From: Ophiothrix spiculata
Lineage: Eukaryota; Echinodermata; Ophiuroidea; Amphilepidida; Ophiotrichidae
Reading direction: 5' to 3' (one strand)
DNA: 38,169 nt
Assembly: GCA_000969725.1 (NCBI GenBank)
Contig: JXSR01S018557.1
Positions 1 through 10,100 of this stretch are shown piece after piece. The notes below the pieces were generated by a model. It was not told the origin of the DNA. It searched no databases and saw only the letters and a program-made list of their open reading frames with translations. The number at the start of each line of letters is the position of its first letter. Position 1 is the stretch's first letter. Made by a program: the position numbers and the translations under genes.

Positions 1-1387
1 TGCGAGGAACAAGATCATCGGCACACTCTTTTACCATATCAGTTGGTAATGCATCGAGACTGCAGGTTTTTGTGGGCGTTTTTCTGATTAATTGAAAAAT
101 GTCATTCTCAGAAACAGGATAAAAATGATCAAAGACAGGGCCATTATAAGCAGTTATATAATGGTGGTTGAGAGTGCCAAGAATCAAGTTTCTCTCTTAA
201 GTCACTGATCTTAGAAGAGAAATATTCACAAATCTGTTCGGGAAGTTCGTTCAGTGGAATGTCTGTAGGATAAACTGGAGAGCTAGATTTACCTAGAAGT
301 CTATTCGTCACGCCAAAAAGTTGTTTAGACGAGAATCCATTATCCTCAAACATGCTAGCAAAAACCTGTCTTTTTGAAACGACAATAAAATTTTTAGCTT
401 CATTTCTAGCCTTTGTGTATATTTCTTTGTGAATGTTCAACTTGGTCTTGCGCCACCGACGCTCAGCACGCCGCCGACGTCGCCGCGCATCGCGAACCTG
501 AGATGTTAGCCAAGGTGCAGATGGACGATCTTGTACACTACGAGTGTTCAAAGGAGCGTGTTTATTAAGAACACTTCTTAAATCGTTGTTAAAAGATCGG
601 ACCAAGCAATCAACGTCTTCGTGTGGAGGTTGACCATCACAATTGATACTATTCATTTTGACCAAGTCCTCTTTAAAGTTGTCTTTTTGAATAGCGCGTA
701 AGTTACGCGATATGATAGTCCGCCGAACCAGAGCTGGTCGAGTGATAGCAATGTGACCTAAAACCCCAAAATGATCTGATAATCCTGGGTAAGAAAGCAC
801 ATCGTCAAACGTAATTAGACTATTATCGTTTCGAACAACAACCCAGTCGAGAATGTGATTCTTTATGTGCGTTGGCTTATCAACTAGTTGGGAAAGTCCG
901 AAGTCGGACAACACACAGTTAACACGTTTAACACAAGGATCATTCGGCTCATCGTGATGTAAATTAAAATCCCCGATAAATGATAAGTCATTTTTCGAGT
1001 CAACATAGGAGCCAAGCATTTCATTGAATTCACAGATGAAATTTTTGAAAGTAACGTTATTCTTCTTGTTGTGATGAATTCTGTACAAGCAAATGCTCGT
1101 TATTGTAATTTGGTTAAGGCATAACTTCATTTCGACACTCTCGAAAGTGGAGTAGTTTAGTCGAGTAAAGTTGACATATTTGTACAGATTAGATCTTAAA
1201 ACAAAAGCAATTCCACCACCTCTCTTTCCACACCGTGGAAAGAAGTGCGACTTATAACCAGGAGGGGTCATTGCACTTTGATAGGCCTCGTCACCCTCAG
1301 CGTACAACCATGTTTCTGTCAACATTAATATGTTGAGGTTATTATCCAAAATAAGTTCTGAAATGTCAGTTGCAACTTGTTTTACTC
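1..1387 (-). mobile_element. Non-LTR retrotransposon (LINE) fragment, endonuclease and linker, broken
   Basis: Read on the minus strand, this is the 5' part of a LINE ORF2. Homology starts at about 1385 (TDISELIL), so the usual N-terminal NARS block is missing. It passes through the APE-type endonuclease and a basic linker. The main frame stops at 144. The sequence carries on in another frame as NGPVFDHFYPVSENDIF and TCSLDALPTDMVKECADD down to base 1. That LDALPT block normally sits just before the reverse transcriptase, which therefore lies beyond the window. One frameshift near 150 and the lost 5' end mark it as a dead copy. The style is that of the CR1/Jockey/L2 group, but the clade cannot be fixed from this part. 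Confidence 0.9.
144..1349 (-). pseudogene. LINE ORF2 endonuclease domain (AP-endonuclease-like), truncated
   Basis: The open frame has about 400 codons, and the first codon shown (TTG at 1349) is not a true start. Endonuclease motifs appear in order: LTETWL (catalytic Glu near residue 12), GGGIAF near 44, GDFNLH near 126-131 (Asp and Asn of the active site), LDW near 167 and SDHFGV near 191-196 (the Asp-His pair). This fold nicks target DNA so that reverse transcription can start there. After residue 280 comes a very basic stretch (RRRRRRAERRWRK) typical of the linker before the RT. A complete ORF2 is usually about 900 residues or more. This copy has lost both ends. Confidence 0.9.
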
Positions 1388-1394
1388 AGGAGAA

Positions 1395-1715
1395 ATATCA
1401 TATTGAGTAAGTCCTGATATAGAGGTTTAGACTTGAACCAAGGTCTTACCTGCATATCATATTGAGTAAGTCCTGATATAGAGGTATAGACTTGAACCAA
1501 AGTCTTACCTGCATATCATATTGAGTAAGTCCTGATACAGAGGTATAGACTTGAACCAAGGTCTTACCTGCATATCATATTGAGTAAGTCCTGATATAGA
1601 GGTATAGACTTGAACCAAGGTCTTACCTGCATATCATATTGAGTAAGTCCTGATATAGAGGTATAGACTTGAACCAAGGTCTTACCTGCATATCATATTG
1701 AGTAAGTCCTGATAC
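1395..1715. repeat. Minisatellite, 59-bp unit, about 5.4 copies
   Basis: Copies start with ATATCATATTGAGTAAGTCC at 1395, 1454, 1513, 1572, 1631 and 1690, so the period is exactly 59 bp. The last copy is cut after about 26 bp. Copies differ at only a few sites, for example GGTTTAG versus GGTATAG and GATATAG versus GATACAG, which points to recent expansion. The array abuts the broken 5' end of the LINE. Confidence 0.97.
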
Positions 1716-2164
1716 GATGAACCAATGATACCGCCAAGTAATTTAGAACCTACAAAGACAAACAATTTGAATGAAAGTTCATAGGTAAAGTTTAAACAGG
1801 CTTTTTGCACAAAATTTACATGTACCTTAAATTAAGGACATGTAACACAATTAGACATCTTCATCAGAAGAAATCTCATGACATCCCGAGACTGGGCATT
1901 AAAATATCTTAATGTTTAACCCTAACTGAATTTTCAAAATTTGTGATAAAAAGCCTAAAGGAATTTCCCCTTTGCATCCAATATCCTTGGAAAGAGGGGG
2001 TAAAACATGACAGGTTTTCATCTAGATTCAAACTGAAACCGGACCCCTCATCGGGCAAGGAGTTAGTTCCCATATACTGTACAGCATGTCTTCGACATTT
2101 TGGACTTAACTACAATTTTTTTGACACTTTAATGATGAGATTTAGTGAGAAGTGTATCTACCGA
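1716..2164. other. Unassigned stretch
   Basis: No exon, RNA gene or clear repeat was seen. An open frame of 77 codons on the plus strand (1943-2176) shows no family features. Confidence 0.5.
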
Positions 2165-2480
2165 ATGAGTCAATAAAAGTGCAATAGTTAAAATGGACGC
2201 CATATTTAAAGAACAAGATAAATATTAAACAAATTACTTTGGTTTCCAAGTAGATCATACAATTACCTAATGTTGAGCAAGTGAGGGTAATTGATAAAGG
2301 CGTTCCAAAGATACGCTTATTTTAAGAAAGGGGTGTAAAATTATTTCTGTCCAACTAGTTAACATTTGGATCATGTGTCTCATAACGATTGAATGTGCCA
2401 TTGCTTTTCTATTACTATTCTCTGACCCTGAAAAGAATTTTCTGGGCCTTAAAAAGTGTAATTTGGTTTTGATGAACATT
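2165..2480 (-). repeat. Dispersed repeat, copy 1 (inverted partner of 3510-3846)
   Basis: Read on the minus strand this matches 3510-3846 over almost its whole length. Shared blocks include CTTTTCAGGGTCAG, TAGTAATAGAAA, ATGAGACACAT, TCTTTGGAACGCCTTTATCA and TATCTTGTTCTTTAAATATGG. Open frames in the two copies are shadows of each other and carry no protein signature. The two copies may be the arms of one large foldback or two insertions in opposite directions. Confidence 0.85.
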
Positions 2481-2487
2481 ATCATAA

Positions 2488-2657
2488 TTAGAAAATAATA
2501 ACTGTGCACCGTCTTTTTAGAGGTCATTGTTTAAAATCGGAGGTGTTTGTTTTTGGCGGAGGTACTTTTCCGAAGAAAAGTACCTAGGCACAAAACAAAC
2601 ACCGACGATTTTAAACAATGACCGAATTAAAAGATGGTGCAAAGTTATTATTGTCAT
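2488..2657. repeat. Palindrome of about 170 bp
   Basis: The arms are about 85 bp each and meet at 2572/2573, around GGTACTTTTC-CGAA-GAAAAGTACC. They are imperfect but matched along their whole length; for example TTGTTTAAAATCG pairs with CGATTTTAAACAA. It adjoins the inner end of the repeat at 2165-2480. It could be a MITE or the tip of a larger foldback. Confidence 0.85.
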
Positions 2658-3509
2658 TAATAACTGTCTTTCAACATTTTTAATGCTTTTATGCATGATT
2701 TTATAAAGAAATGCTTTATTAAACTTAAAGATCTACTTATCCCAATAAGAGAATTTTGATCAGTCCAGGCATGACGATCATCGCGTAATGTGATACACGC
2801 GCGTGTGTGCATTGCATACGCGCGCTTGATTGACGTTTAACAAGAAAATGCATTCAGGCGCTAATGACATCACATACGCAGGTCATTATAAGAATTCATT
2901 GTTACCTGATAATGACCGCACAGTTGTTTGCGTAAAAGTAGAAATAATCTTGTTAGATTGAATCGCGCTATTACGCAGGTTATTAATGTAAAATAAAAGT
3001 GACTGAAGTCCAGCTCTGCCATGAAGTTTGATACACCTCTTGGCCCTTGTCTCCATTTCTCCACTTCTTACCTCTCTTGGGGCTACATTCAGGCATTAGG
3101 CCTAGTAATTTCGCAGCTGAGAAATAGCTTCAAAGAAGGACTGTAGGACTCTTGTTTGTAAATTCTCTGTTAGACTGTACTCAATCAACAAAGGTCTAAT
3201 AAAGATAGAGATCTGAAATTCTGACTGATCAATCATTATGTTGCAGTAGTCCCAGCCAATTCCACCATTCGATTGCTGAACAATTCTTGTAGGCAATTTA
3301 CAAACACCTACGAGGTGTATCAAGCTTCATTGAGGCCAGGAAGATGGAAGAGCTGGACATCAACAAGTTTTATTTTATGTTTAAAGTTTCTGATTTCTCA
3401 CAACGTTAGATTTAGCTTTAGGAAGCTTTCATCCAGCTTTACTCTTGGACGTCATCAGCCCCATACTAAACACGTGGGGGCGCTGTTGGGTTGGCTATTT
3501 ACACATGAT

Positions 3510-3846
3510 TGTTAAACAAAACTAAATGACACTTTTAAAGGTCCATCAAAGTCTTTTCAGGGTCAGCAAAAGTCTTTTCAGGGTCAGCAAATAGTAATAG
3601 AAAGGCATTGTCACATTCAATCCTTATGAGACACATCAAAATGTTCGCTAGTTGGACAGACATGGTTTTACACCGACCTCTTAAAATAAGCATATCTTTG
3701 GAACGCCTTTATCAATTCCACCTATTCATTCAATATTCTAAAGGTAAATCAATGATCTTTTTAGAAACAAAAGTTATTGTTTATTATTTATCTTGTTCTT
3801 TAAATATGGCGGCAATTTCAACTATTGCACTTTTATTGACTCAATC
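3510..3846 (+). repeat. Dispersed repeat, copy 2 (inverted partner of 2165-2480)
   Basis: This is the opposite-strand partner of the copy at 2165-2480. Near 3548-3590 a block of about 21 bp ending TCTTTTCAGGGTCAGCAAA is present twice in tandem, which copy 1 lacks. The 1.03 kb between the copies has no other clear feature except the palindrome at 2488-2657. Confidence 0.85.
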
Positions 3847-4016
3847 AGTATTAGGGTTAACTTGCAAAACAGGTTTTTCTGAAACAGGTTTTTCTAAAAA
3901 TAAATAAAGTTAAAAAAAAGGATGCATATCTAATTTTTTTTTTTTTAACCAAACTTTTAAACTATAAAAGTATACTTGGACTATGAATTATTAAGGGAAA
4001 CTTAAGTCATTCATAC

Positions 4017-4153
4017 TTGCTGATGTAGATGAACTCAGTATCTCATATGCTGCGGAGGCATTTGCCTGGAATGCTGCCCTCATGTGGTCAGTCTGTGTCA
4101 ACATCTGATAGGCTCTTGTTGTCTTGCTGCTCTTGTCTTCAATATTCTCAAAG
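4017..4153 (-). CDS. TPGS1: TPGS1 coding exon 3
   Basis: The exon is 137 bp: 1 base, 45 codons, and 1 base left over. The acceptor is TTGATGTTTCAG directly before 4153 and the donor is GTATGA at 4016 (GCAA|GTATGA). It encodes FENIEDKSSKTT, RAYQMLTQTDHM, RAAFQANASAAYEILSS and STSA. If the donor is not used, the frame reads on for eight residues to a TAA, which would give a short protein of about 103 residues. The family normally continues with a Y-x-L-L region here, so splicing is more likely. The next exon was not found downstream. Confidence 0.85.
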
Positions 4154-7100
4154 CTGAAACATCAATGTAAGAGCATTAAAGGCATACAACAACATTTCTT
4201 CAGAAAATAGAGCTCTGGCTTTTAAATATAATCTAACTGTATACAGATTCTGATGCAGCATTTGATATCAGGGGCCTATTTCACTAACATTATTTTTTGC
4301 GATGATTGCAGACCCAGGATTACCACAATGCACGTTTATGACAGAGAAATCTGATATTTAAATATCTTAATGACATTTGAAGAAGAGTTCTTACATTCCA
4401 AGTGCCAATTCCTATCTCATCACATAGTTTGTTGTCCTAAGTCTTTCCATCAGATCTGTGATGAGCATCATCACAAGACAAGGGTTGAGACAGGGCTGGT
4501 TGCCCGTTACTTTTGAATATCTTGTAATTTCTTTTAGATTGCAAACAATATTTTTTTCGGGATCAAGAAAAATGACAAAATCATTCAGTTGTATGTAATT
4601 ATTGAGTGCCAAGAAAATAATCAAATAAATTGACACTGATAATGAATGGCAATCAATGTACAACATTGACAGTAGAATGGAGATTAGTCGCAGGCATAGC
4701 TCATATGGCTGATCCATTGATTATTGGATTCTGATGCACTGTGGATATAAAAGGGCTCACATTTCAGCAAATTTTTGAGCCATTTTTATTCCCACAATGC
4801 ATCAAAATCCAATAATCAATGGATCTGCAATATAGCCAATGGAAATAGGTACAGTAGTCATTAGCAAATAAGCTTCTCTCAAAGTCTCTGTTTTACCTTT
4901 TCTTTGAATGAAGAATGGATAACTTATTATTGTTTCAAATAAAATATTTGAAACACAAACATGACAATCTAAACGCAACCACCGCGTATCTAAAAGTTAT
5001 GAAAAAGCCCGAAAGTAGACAATATCATTTCCAATCAAAAATGCGCAGTACGGTGACACGTGTGACTTGAACACACAGTTGTGTTATGCAAGGCGACGAA
5101 CTTTCATGTTGGAAAATTTTTAAAACAACAATAATTCCAGAACATTTATCTGCAGAAACATGCTCTCAAGACTGATTCAACCAAAGCTTTCTATTATTGT
5201 GACCTGTTGCAAGAAACCCAGGCAATGAGCGCAAAATAAGATACAACTTGATAAATCTGTCCAAAGTGAATAGAATGTTACGGATTTCAAAGGAAAACAT
5301 GGACTAAATAATCAAATATCGGTTTAAATATTTCCATGGTTGAAAGCTGGTAAGTTCAGGATTTTTCATAAACAAATTAAATAATTCTTGATTTTGTTGA
5401 CCTTGTCCTGTTTGGGTGGATCAAGTCTCAATATTTCTTGTCTTTAAAATGATATGCATCTTTATCAAGCATTGACTGTACTTACTACTGTGCTAATACA
5501 GCAATGGGATCTTCTGGTCTGTTGGTGATAATTTTGGCCAAGACATCTCTCATCCAGTCACTCACACCCGTTTTCTCTGTTCAAACAGCAACAAATAGTA
5601 CAAAAAGTTATGCATTAATTGAAAGTTGTGCAGGGCTTTTTTTATTGGAACTACTAATTGGATACATGTTTAAAGGAGAAAGGAGATCATTCTGAAACTG
5701 TACAAGTCACTGGTAAGACCACGGGCCGATTTCACTAACACTTAGCGTGGTTAGCTACCCCATTTTAATCGTTAACTCAAAATAGTGAGCTGATAGCGAG
5801 TATTTTGAACAATTTAGAAATCATTTTTGGAGATAGCAATCATAACAGGGGTTAGCGATAATCATTAAATGTTAGTGAAATTGGCTCCACATCTGGATTA
5901 TGTAAGTGTGGAAGTTGGAACCCACATCTTGAAAAGGACAAGAAGCTGATAAAAAGAGTGCAAGCCAGAGCTTCAAAACTGACTCAAGATATGCACATCA
6001 AACTTCACATTTGCTATCTGCAGGTGATGACCTTTCATTTCAATATGAAAAAGTATATGTTATAAGGCCAAAGAAAAAAATAACTCTCTCAGCTTCCCGC
6101 GCGCATTTGGTTAAAAATTCGAATTTTACAGCATTTCTTTTTTTTTTTTAGGTTTTCAGGAGATTTTTTTCTTTTTTCTTACATCGAGAGAAAAAAAAGT
6201 TAAATAAACGGCCGCGAAAAAAAAAATAGTGGCCGAAAAATACAATAAAAAAATAATTAGGGGTATTTCCGCATCCGCGTAGCCCTTTTTTACTAAAAAA
6301 AAAAAACCAAAAAACGCATAGCGCTTAGGATTTTGACCTTAAGTAAGCTGAGACAGAGTTCTTTTTTTTTTTGGCCTTAGAATTCTCACCAGATCGGAAT
6401 ACCTACCTTTAAATCAAACAAGATGGGTATTAAACTTTAGTATGTGAAAAATTGTTATTTCCTTGTCTTGAGAAAGTTAGTGCTATTGCCTCCAGTTGTG
6501 TTTTGCAAATTTATCTTTAAAACAGTAGCCACCTAAACAAGTTTGTAAATTAATGCAAATGGGCATAATTATCTCTAATCATGCAAAAGAATGCCAAATA
6601 TTCATTCGGCATTGTTCATTTTGCACGATAAATGTTTGAAATTTAAATCATTTTGGCTTATATGCATTTTAAGATCATTTCATTATGCTTAAGAGGCATA
6701 ATCATTGAAGTAACTTTTTTCAAGAACAAGTTGCTTGTAACGTTTCATTTCATTTGTGACCATTGCTCAAGCTAAAAGAGAGCACCATCAGATTTAACAT
6801 TATAACATTGCTTTCTTTGTAGCTATGGGACAGTCATACTTTCAAACCATTGATGGTTTACAAGGGCCATACCAGCTGGGTGCTATTGGTGTTATTTAAT
6901 AAGACGGGAGAAAAACAAAAACTGATTTCCTAGCTTAAAGAACAAATCATATGAAGAAAGACTTGCAAGCCTCAACCTAACAACCCTGGAAAAAAGAGGG
7001 AGAGTGGAGACTTGATACAGACCTTCAAGATAATGAATGAGATTGACAAGAAACAACCAGATCTCCTGTTCAAGAAAGCCACATACACCAATATCAGAGG

Positions 7101-10100
7101 ACATTAACAAAAATTAGCCAAATCAAGATTACATCTTGACGACAGAAAGTTTTTCTACAACCAGAGAGTCATGGAACCAATATCCATTATATTTGTTTGA
7201 TTGCACCATGATGAAAGTCAATAAATTTAGTGTTGGACACCTTTTATGAAATTTGTATTCAACTGTTGATCGCAAAAATGTTGTTTTTTCCATGGCACAT
7301 CTAAAGAACTACAAATGCACAGAATTTTGCAGCCACTGAGCTGCTATTTTTTACTTGACTACTATTTTCACATCTCTTTATCCTTTTTCTTTTTTGACCA
7401 GGTGACTTTGATTTTACATTCTATTTCGTTCAATTATACATTTAACGAAAAGTATACAATATACACATTTTGATAATGATTTTAAAGATAAAATAAACAA
7501 ATTTATTCAATTAAACTTTTAATGAGTGTACAGCATACAACCTCGATAAGACTGTGCAACTGTCCCAAACGTGTAAATTCTAGTCTATCCTGACAGGGAA
7601 GTCCTCTTTTGGTCTATGGATCAGCCTGTTCGCTTTGGGCTATGGAAGGTCCCGGGATTGAATCCCAACTGGGCCACAAATTTATTGGTGCTGGTATGCC
7701 CTGTGATGATTAAGTACTGATAGAATATGTACATGTAAGGTAGGTAAAGTTTGGTCCATTACAATTTGGTGGCAGCGGTGGGATTGTAACAGTCCGAACT
7801 TAACTCACCCTGAAAAACGGTAAAATTTAGATATAGACATTGACAGTCATTGTGGTCTTCAACTTAACATGCTTAACATAACAATTTTTATCTTATTTAA
7901 ATTTCTGGCAGTGGTATTGGTACCACTGCCAGAAGGGAGCTCTACATTCGAACCTATCACATAAGTGCACATACCCAATGTCGCAAGGATATTCATACTA
8001 AATTTACTCATTAAAGACTTCCTAGAGTTGTTAGTGCTGTTTGAAGACATGTTACCATGGTTACCATGTAAACAAATTAAACACCAATTGTTTGATTTCT
8101 TTGCTTTGTGCAACGCGATTTTCATAAATTTAGTTCAAAAAGGTTCCTTTCATGAATATGGAAAAATAATTTCTGGTTTTTCAAGTACCATTTAGTATTT
8201 TTCATTTTATGCACAAATTACCGTTATGTGATGGGCTGTCCTATACAACTTGCTTCAAGTCAAAAACGAAGTTTTTTTTGGTTTGTGTTTCTCGAGCAAG
8301 ATTCACCGGACAAGAGCAACAATTGGCCAACCTTAGCGTTTACATTCAAACTGCTTATGCTGGTGCAGCAGAGGATAGTAGACAAGTATGTGCTCTGAAC
8401 AAGAGCTACTACTTTACCTACCCGATGTGTCACTTGTCAAATCAATACCTCAATCATAACTGATCATGATCATGTTCTTGATCAATGAACTCAATATCAA
8501 AACTGTAAATTTAAAAATTACAAATGTTTTTCCAAATTACAAAATTTTGCACTTACTTCTATAGCTCCTTATATAATGTACTTTGTATGGGGAAACTTTG
8601 GTAGTTAGTTAAAATTGTCTCCGATTTTAGCAGAAGTTTATTTTCTATTCTTTTCTTTCCTTTTCTTTTAATCTACTTTAAACTTTAAATTACCAGTAGG
8701 GGCCTACTTTACTTTCTTCCTTTTATTTTATTTAAAGTAAAAAGCACTCGTTTTGGAACTGGCACTCGTTTTGGTCCCGGGTTTTGGTACTCATTTTACT
8801 ACTTGTTTATGCACTTGTTTTGGAAAACAAGTACTGAAACAAGTGTTTTTGGAGAAATAAAACGAGTGCCAGTTCCAAAACAAGTGCTTTTTACTTTACA
8901 GTGTTAGGCCTATTGAATTTAGTCACCAAGATAAACAGTATTATTATAGGCTTATGTTAAAATTATTCAATTTCTATTTCAGTTTGATATATCTCGGGTA
9001 TGTCTCTGTCTACAACTCTCAAAGTGAACATGACCAGACGGTAATTGTTGGTCAATGATCGATGTATCATCAAATGGACGTGTGTCATGCAGGTTTAAAT
9101 AGTTACATCATTAGAATAATAATACGCATTCCCCCATGCTTGAACGTTTTGTTCCCGGGGTTTTGTTACATGGACTCTTTTAGACCTACTTGTATGTCAA
9201 TAAATGATTATATCTTTTATAGACATATGGGGCTCCATTGAACAATGGTTAATTTTGCCAATTTTTTGAAGTCTCATTTTGAACAACTCGCATCATGAAA
9301 AATGTGGGAAATGTGCTCGTGCATACCTTAGTGAGTTGCTTAAGCCATAGGCCATGGTAGTCAAGGTCCACAAGGAGTTTACCAAACATAAACTTGTGAA
9401 AATTCATGATCCTTTTTATGTAAACAATCACCTAAAATTTAAAAATGCATGATCAAAGTACACATTTTGATTTTTTCAATCAACAAACACTTAAGTAGAT
9501 ACTCATTAATATTGTTAACAACAATAATACATTGAGTGATCCAACAAAAAAGGAATGGCAAATAGCAAAAAAGTTGATGGCTAATTTAAGCCACTGAGAA
9601 TACATGCGTTGTATAGGGAGAACTGTCAAACCGTAATGGCTGCCGTGGTCTCTTTGACTTGTTACAATTTAATTTTTTATATTTTAAAATGATTCCAAGA
9701 CGTTGAGACATTTGATCGTATCATGATATTCATTGGAGGCATTTTCTGGTGTAACTCAACTCATGTTATAGTCATCTTAAACAAACCTTTTCATTCTGGG
9801 CGGGACCAAATCGCACCGTGCGTGAACAACAAACCAATCAAATCGATTATTAATATCAAGTTACGCAGCAACAGAACTGTCAAACACGTGAGTTGCGTTT
9901 GAACTTTAACCTCGGCGCACGAGACGCGTTAAAGTGAAAAGATTTTCTTCATGCGACTTTAGACAATTATTATATACACTGTTGTCAATGCTTGACAGGA
10001 GAAAGCATTGAGTTGAATGTAGGGCAGGGGTGCAGAATTTTGCACCAACATTTTAGGGTCAAAGCTAACGAGCAACATTTAACTTTTTCAAAATATACAT

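Larger units (their letters stand above)
5660..7160 (+). mobile_element. LINE reverse-transcriptase C-terminal fragment, interrupted by insertions
   Basis: Three plus-strand pieces rebuild the tail of a LINE ORF2. The first ends ILKLYKSLVRP at 5722. The second starts HLDY at 5891 and continues in another frame as SWNPHLEKDKK then LIKRVQARASKLTQ to about 5990. The third, from about 6930, reads LKNKSYEERLASLNLTTLEK, then FKIMNEIDKKQPDLL and LDDRKFFYNQRVMEP to about 7160. These match the RP-LEY-WNPHL and SYEERL-LNL-TLE blocks of CR1/Jockey-type elements. Frameshifts and stops show it is dead. A MITE sits at 5723-5887, and about 900 bp including another MITE separate pieces two and three. It lies antisense in TPGS1 intron 1. 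Confidence 0.88.

Noticed and set aside
1395..1715. CRISPR-like array
   Set aside because: The whole 59-bp unit repeats with no variable spacers, so it is a minisatellite in animal DNA.
2870..3064. Minus-strand open frame of 64 codons
   Set aside because: It has no protein signature or splice context and lies between repeat copies.
3102..3323. Minus-strand open frame of 73 codons lying between the inverted repeats, with a GTAAG donor-like site near 3069
   Set aside because: The donor is not in frame with it, no family is recognised, and it does not fit any missing part of TPGS1.
5504..5695. Plus-strand open frame of 63 codons
   Set aside because: It is the antisense shadow of TPGS1 exon 2 plus the start of the LINE fragment.
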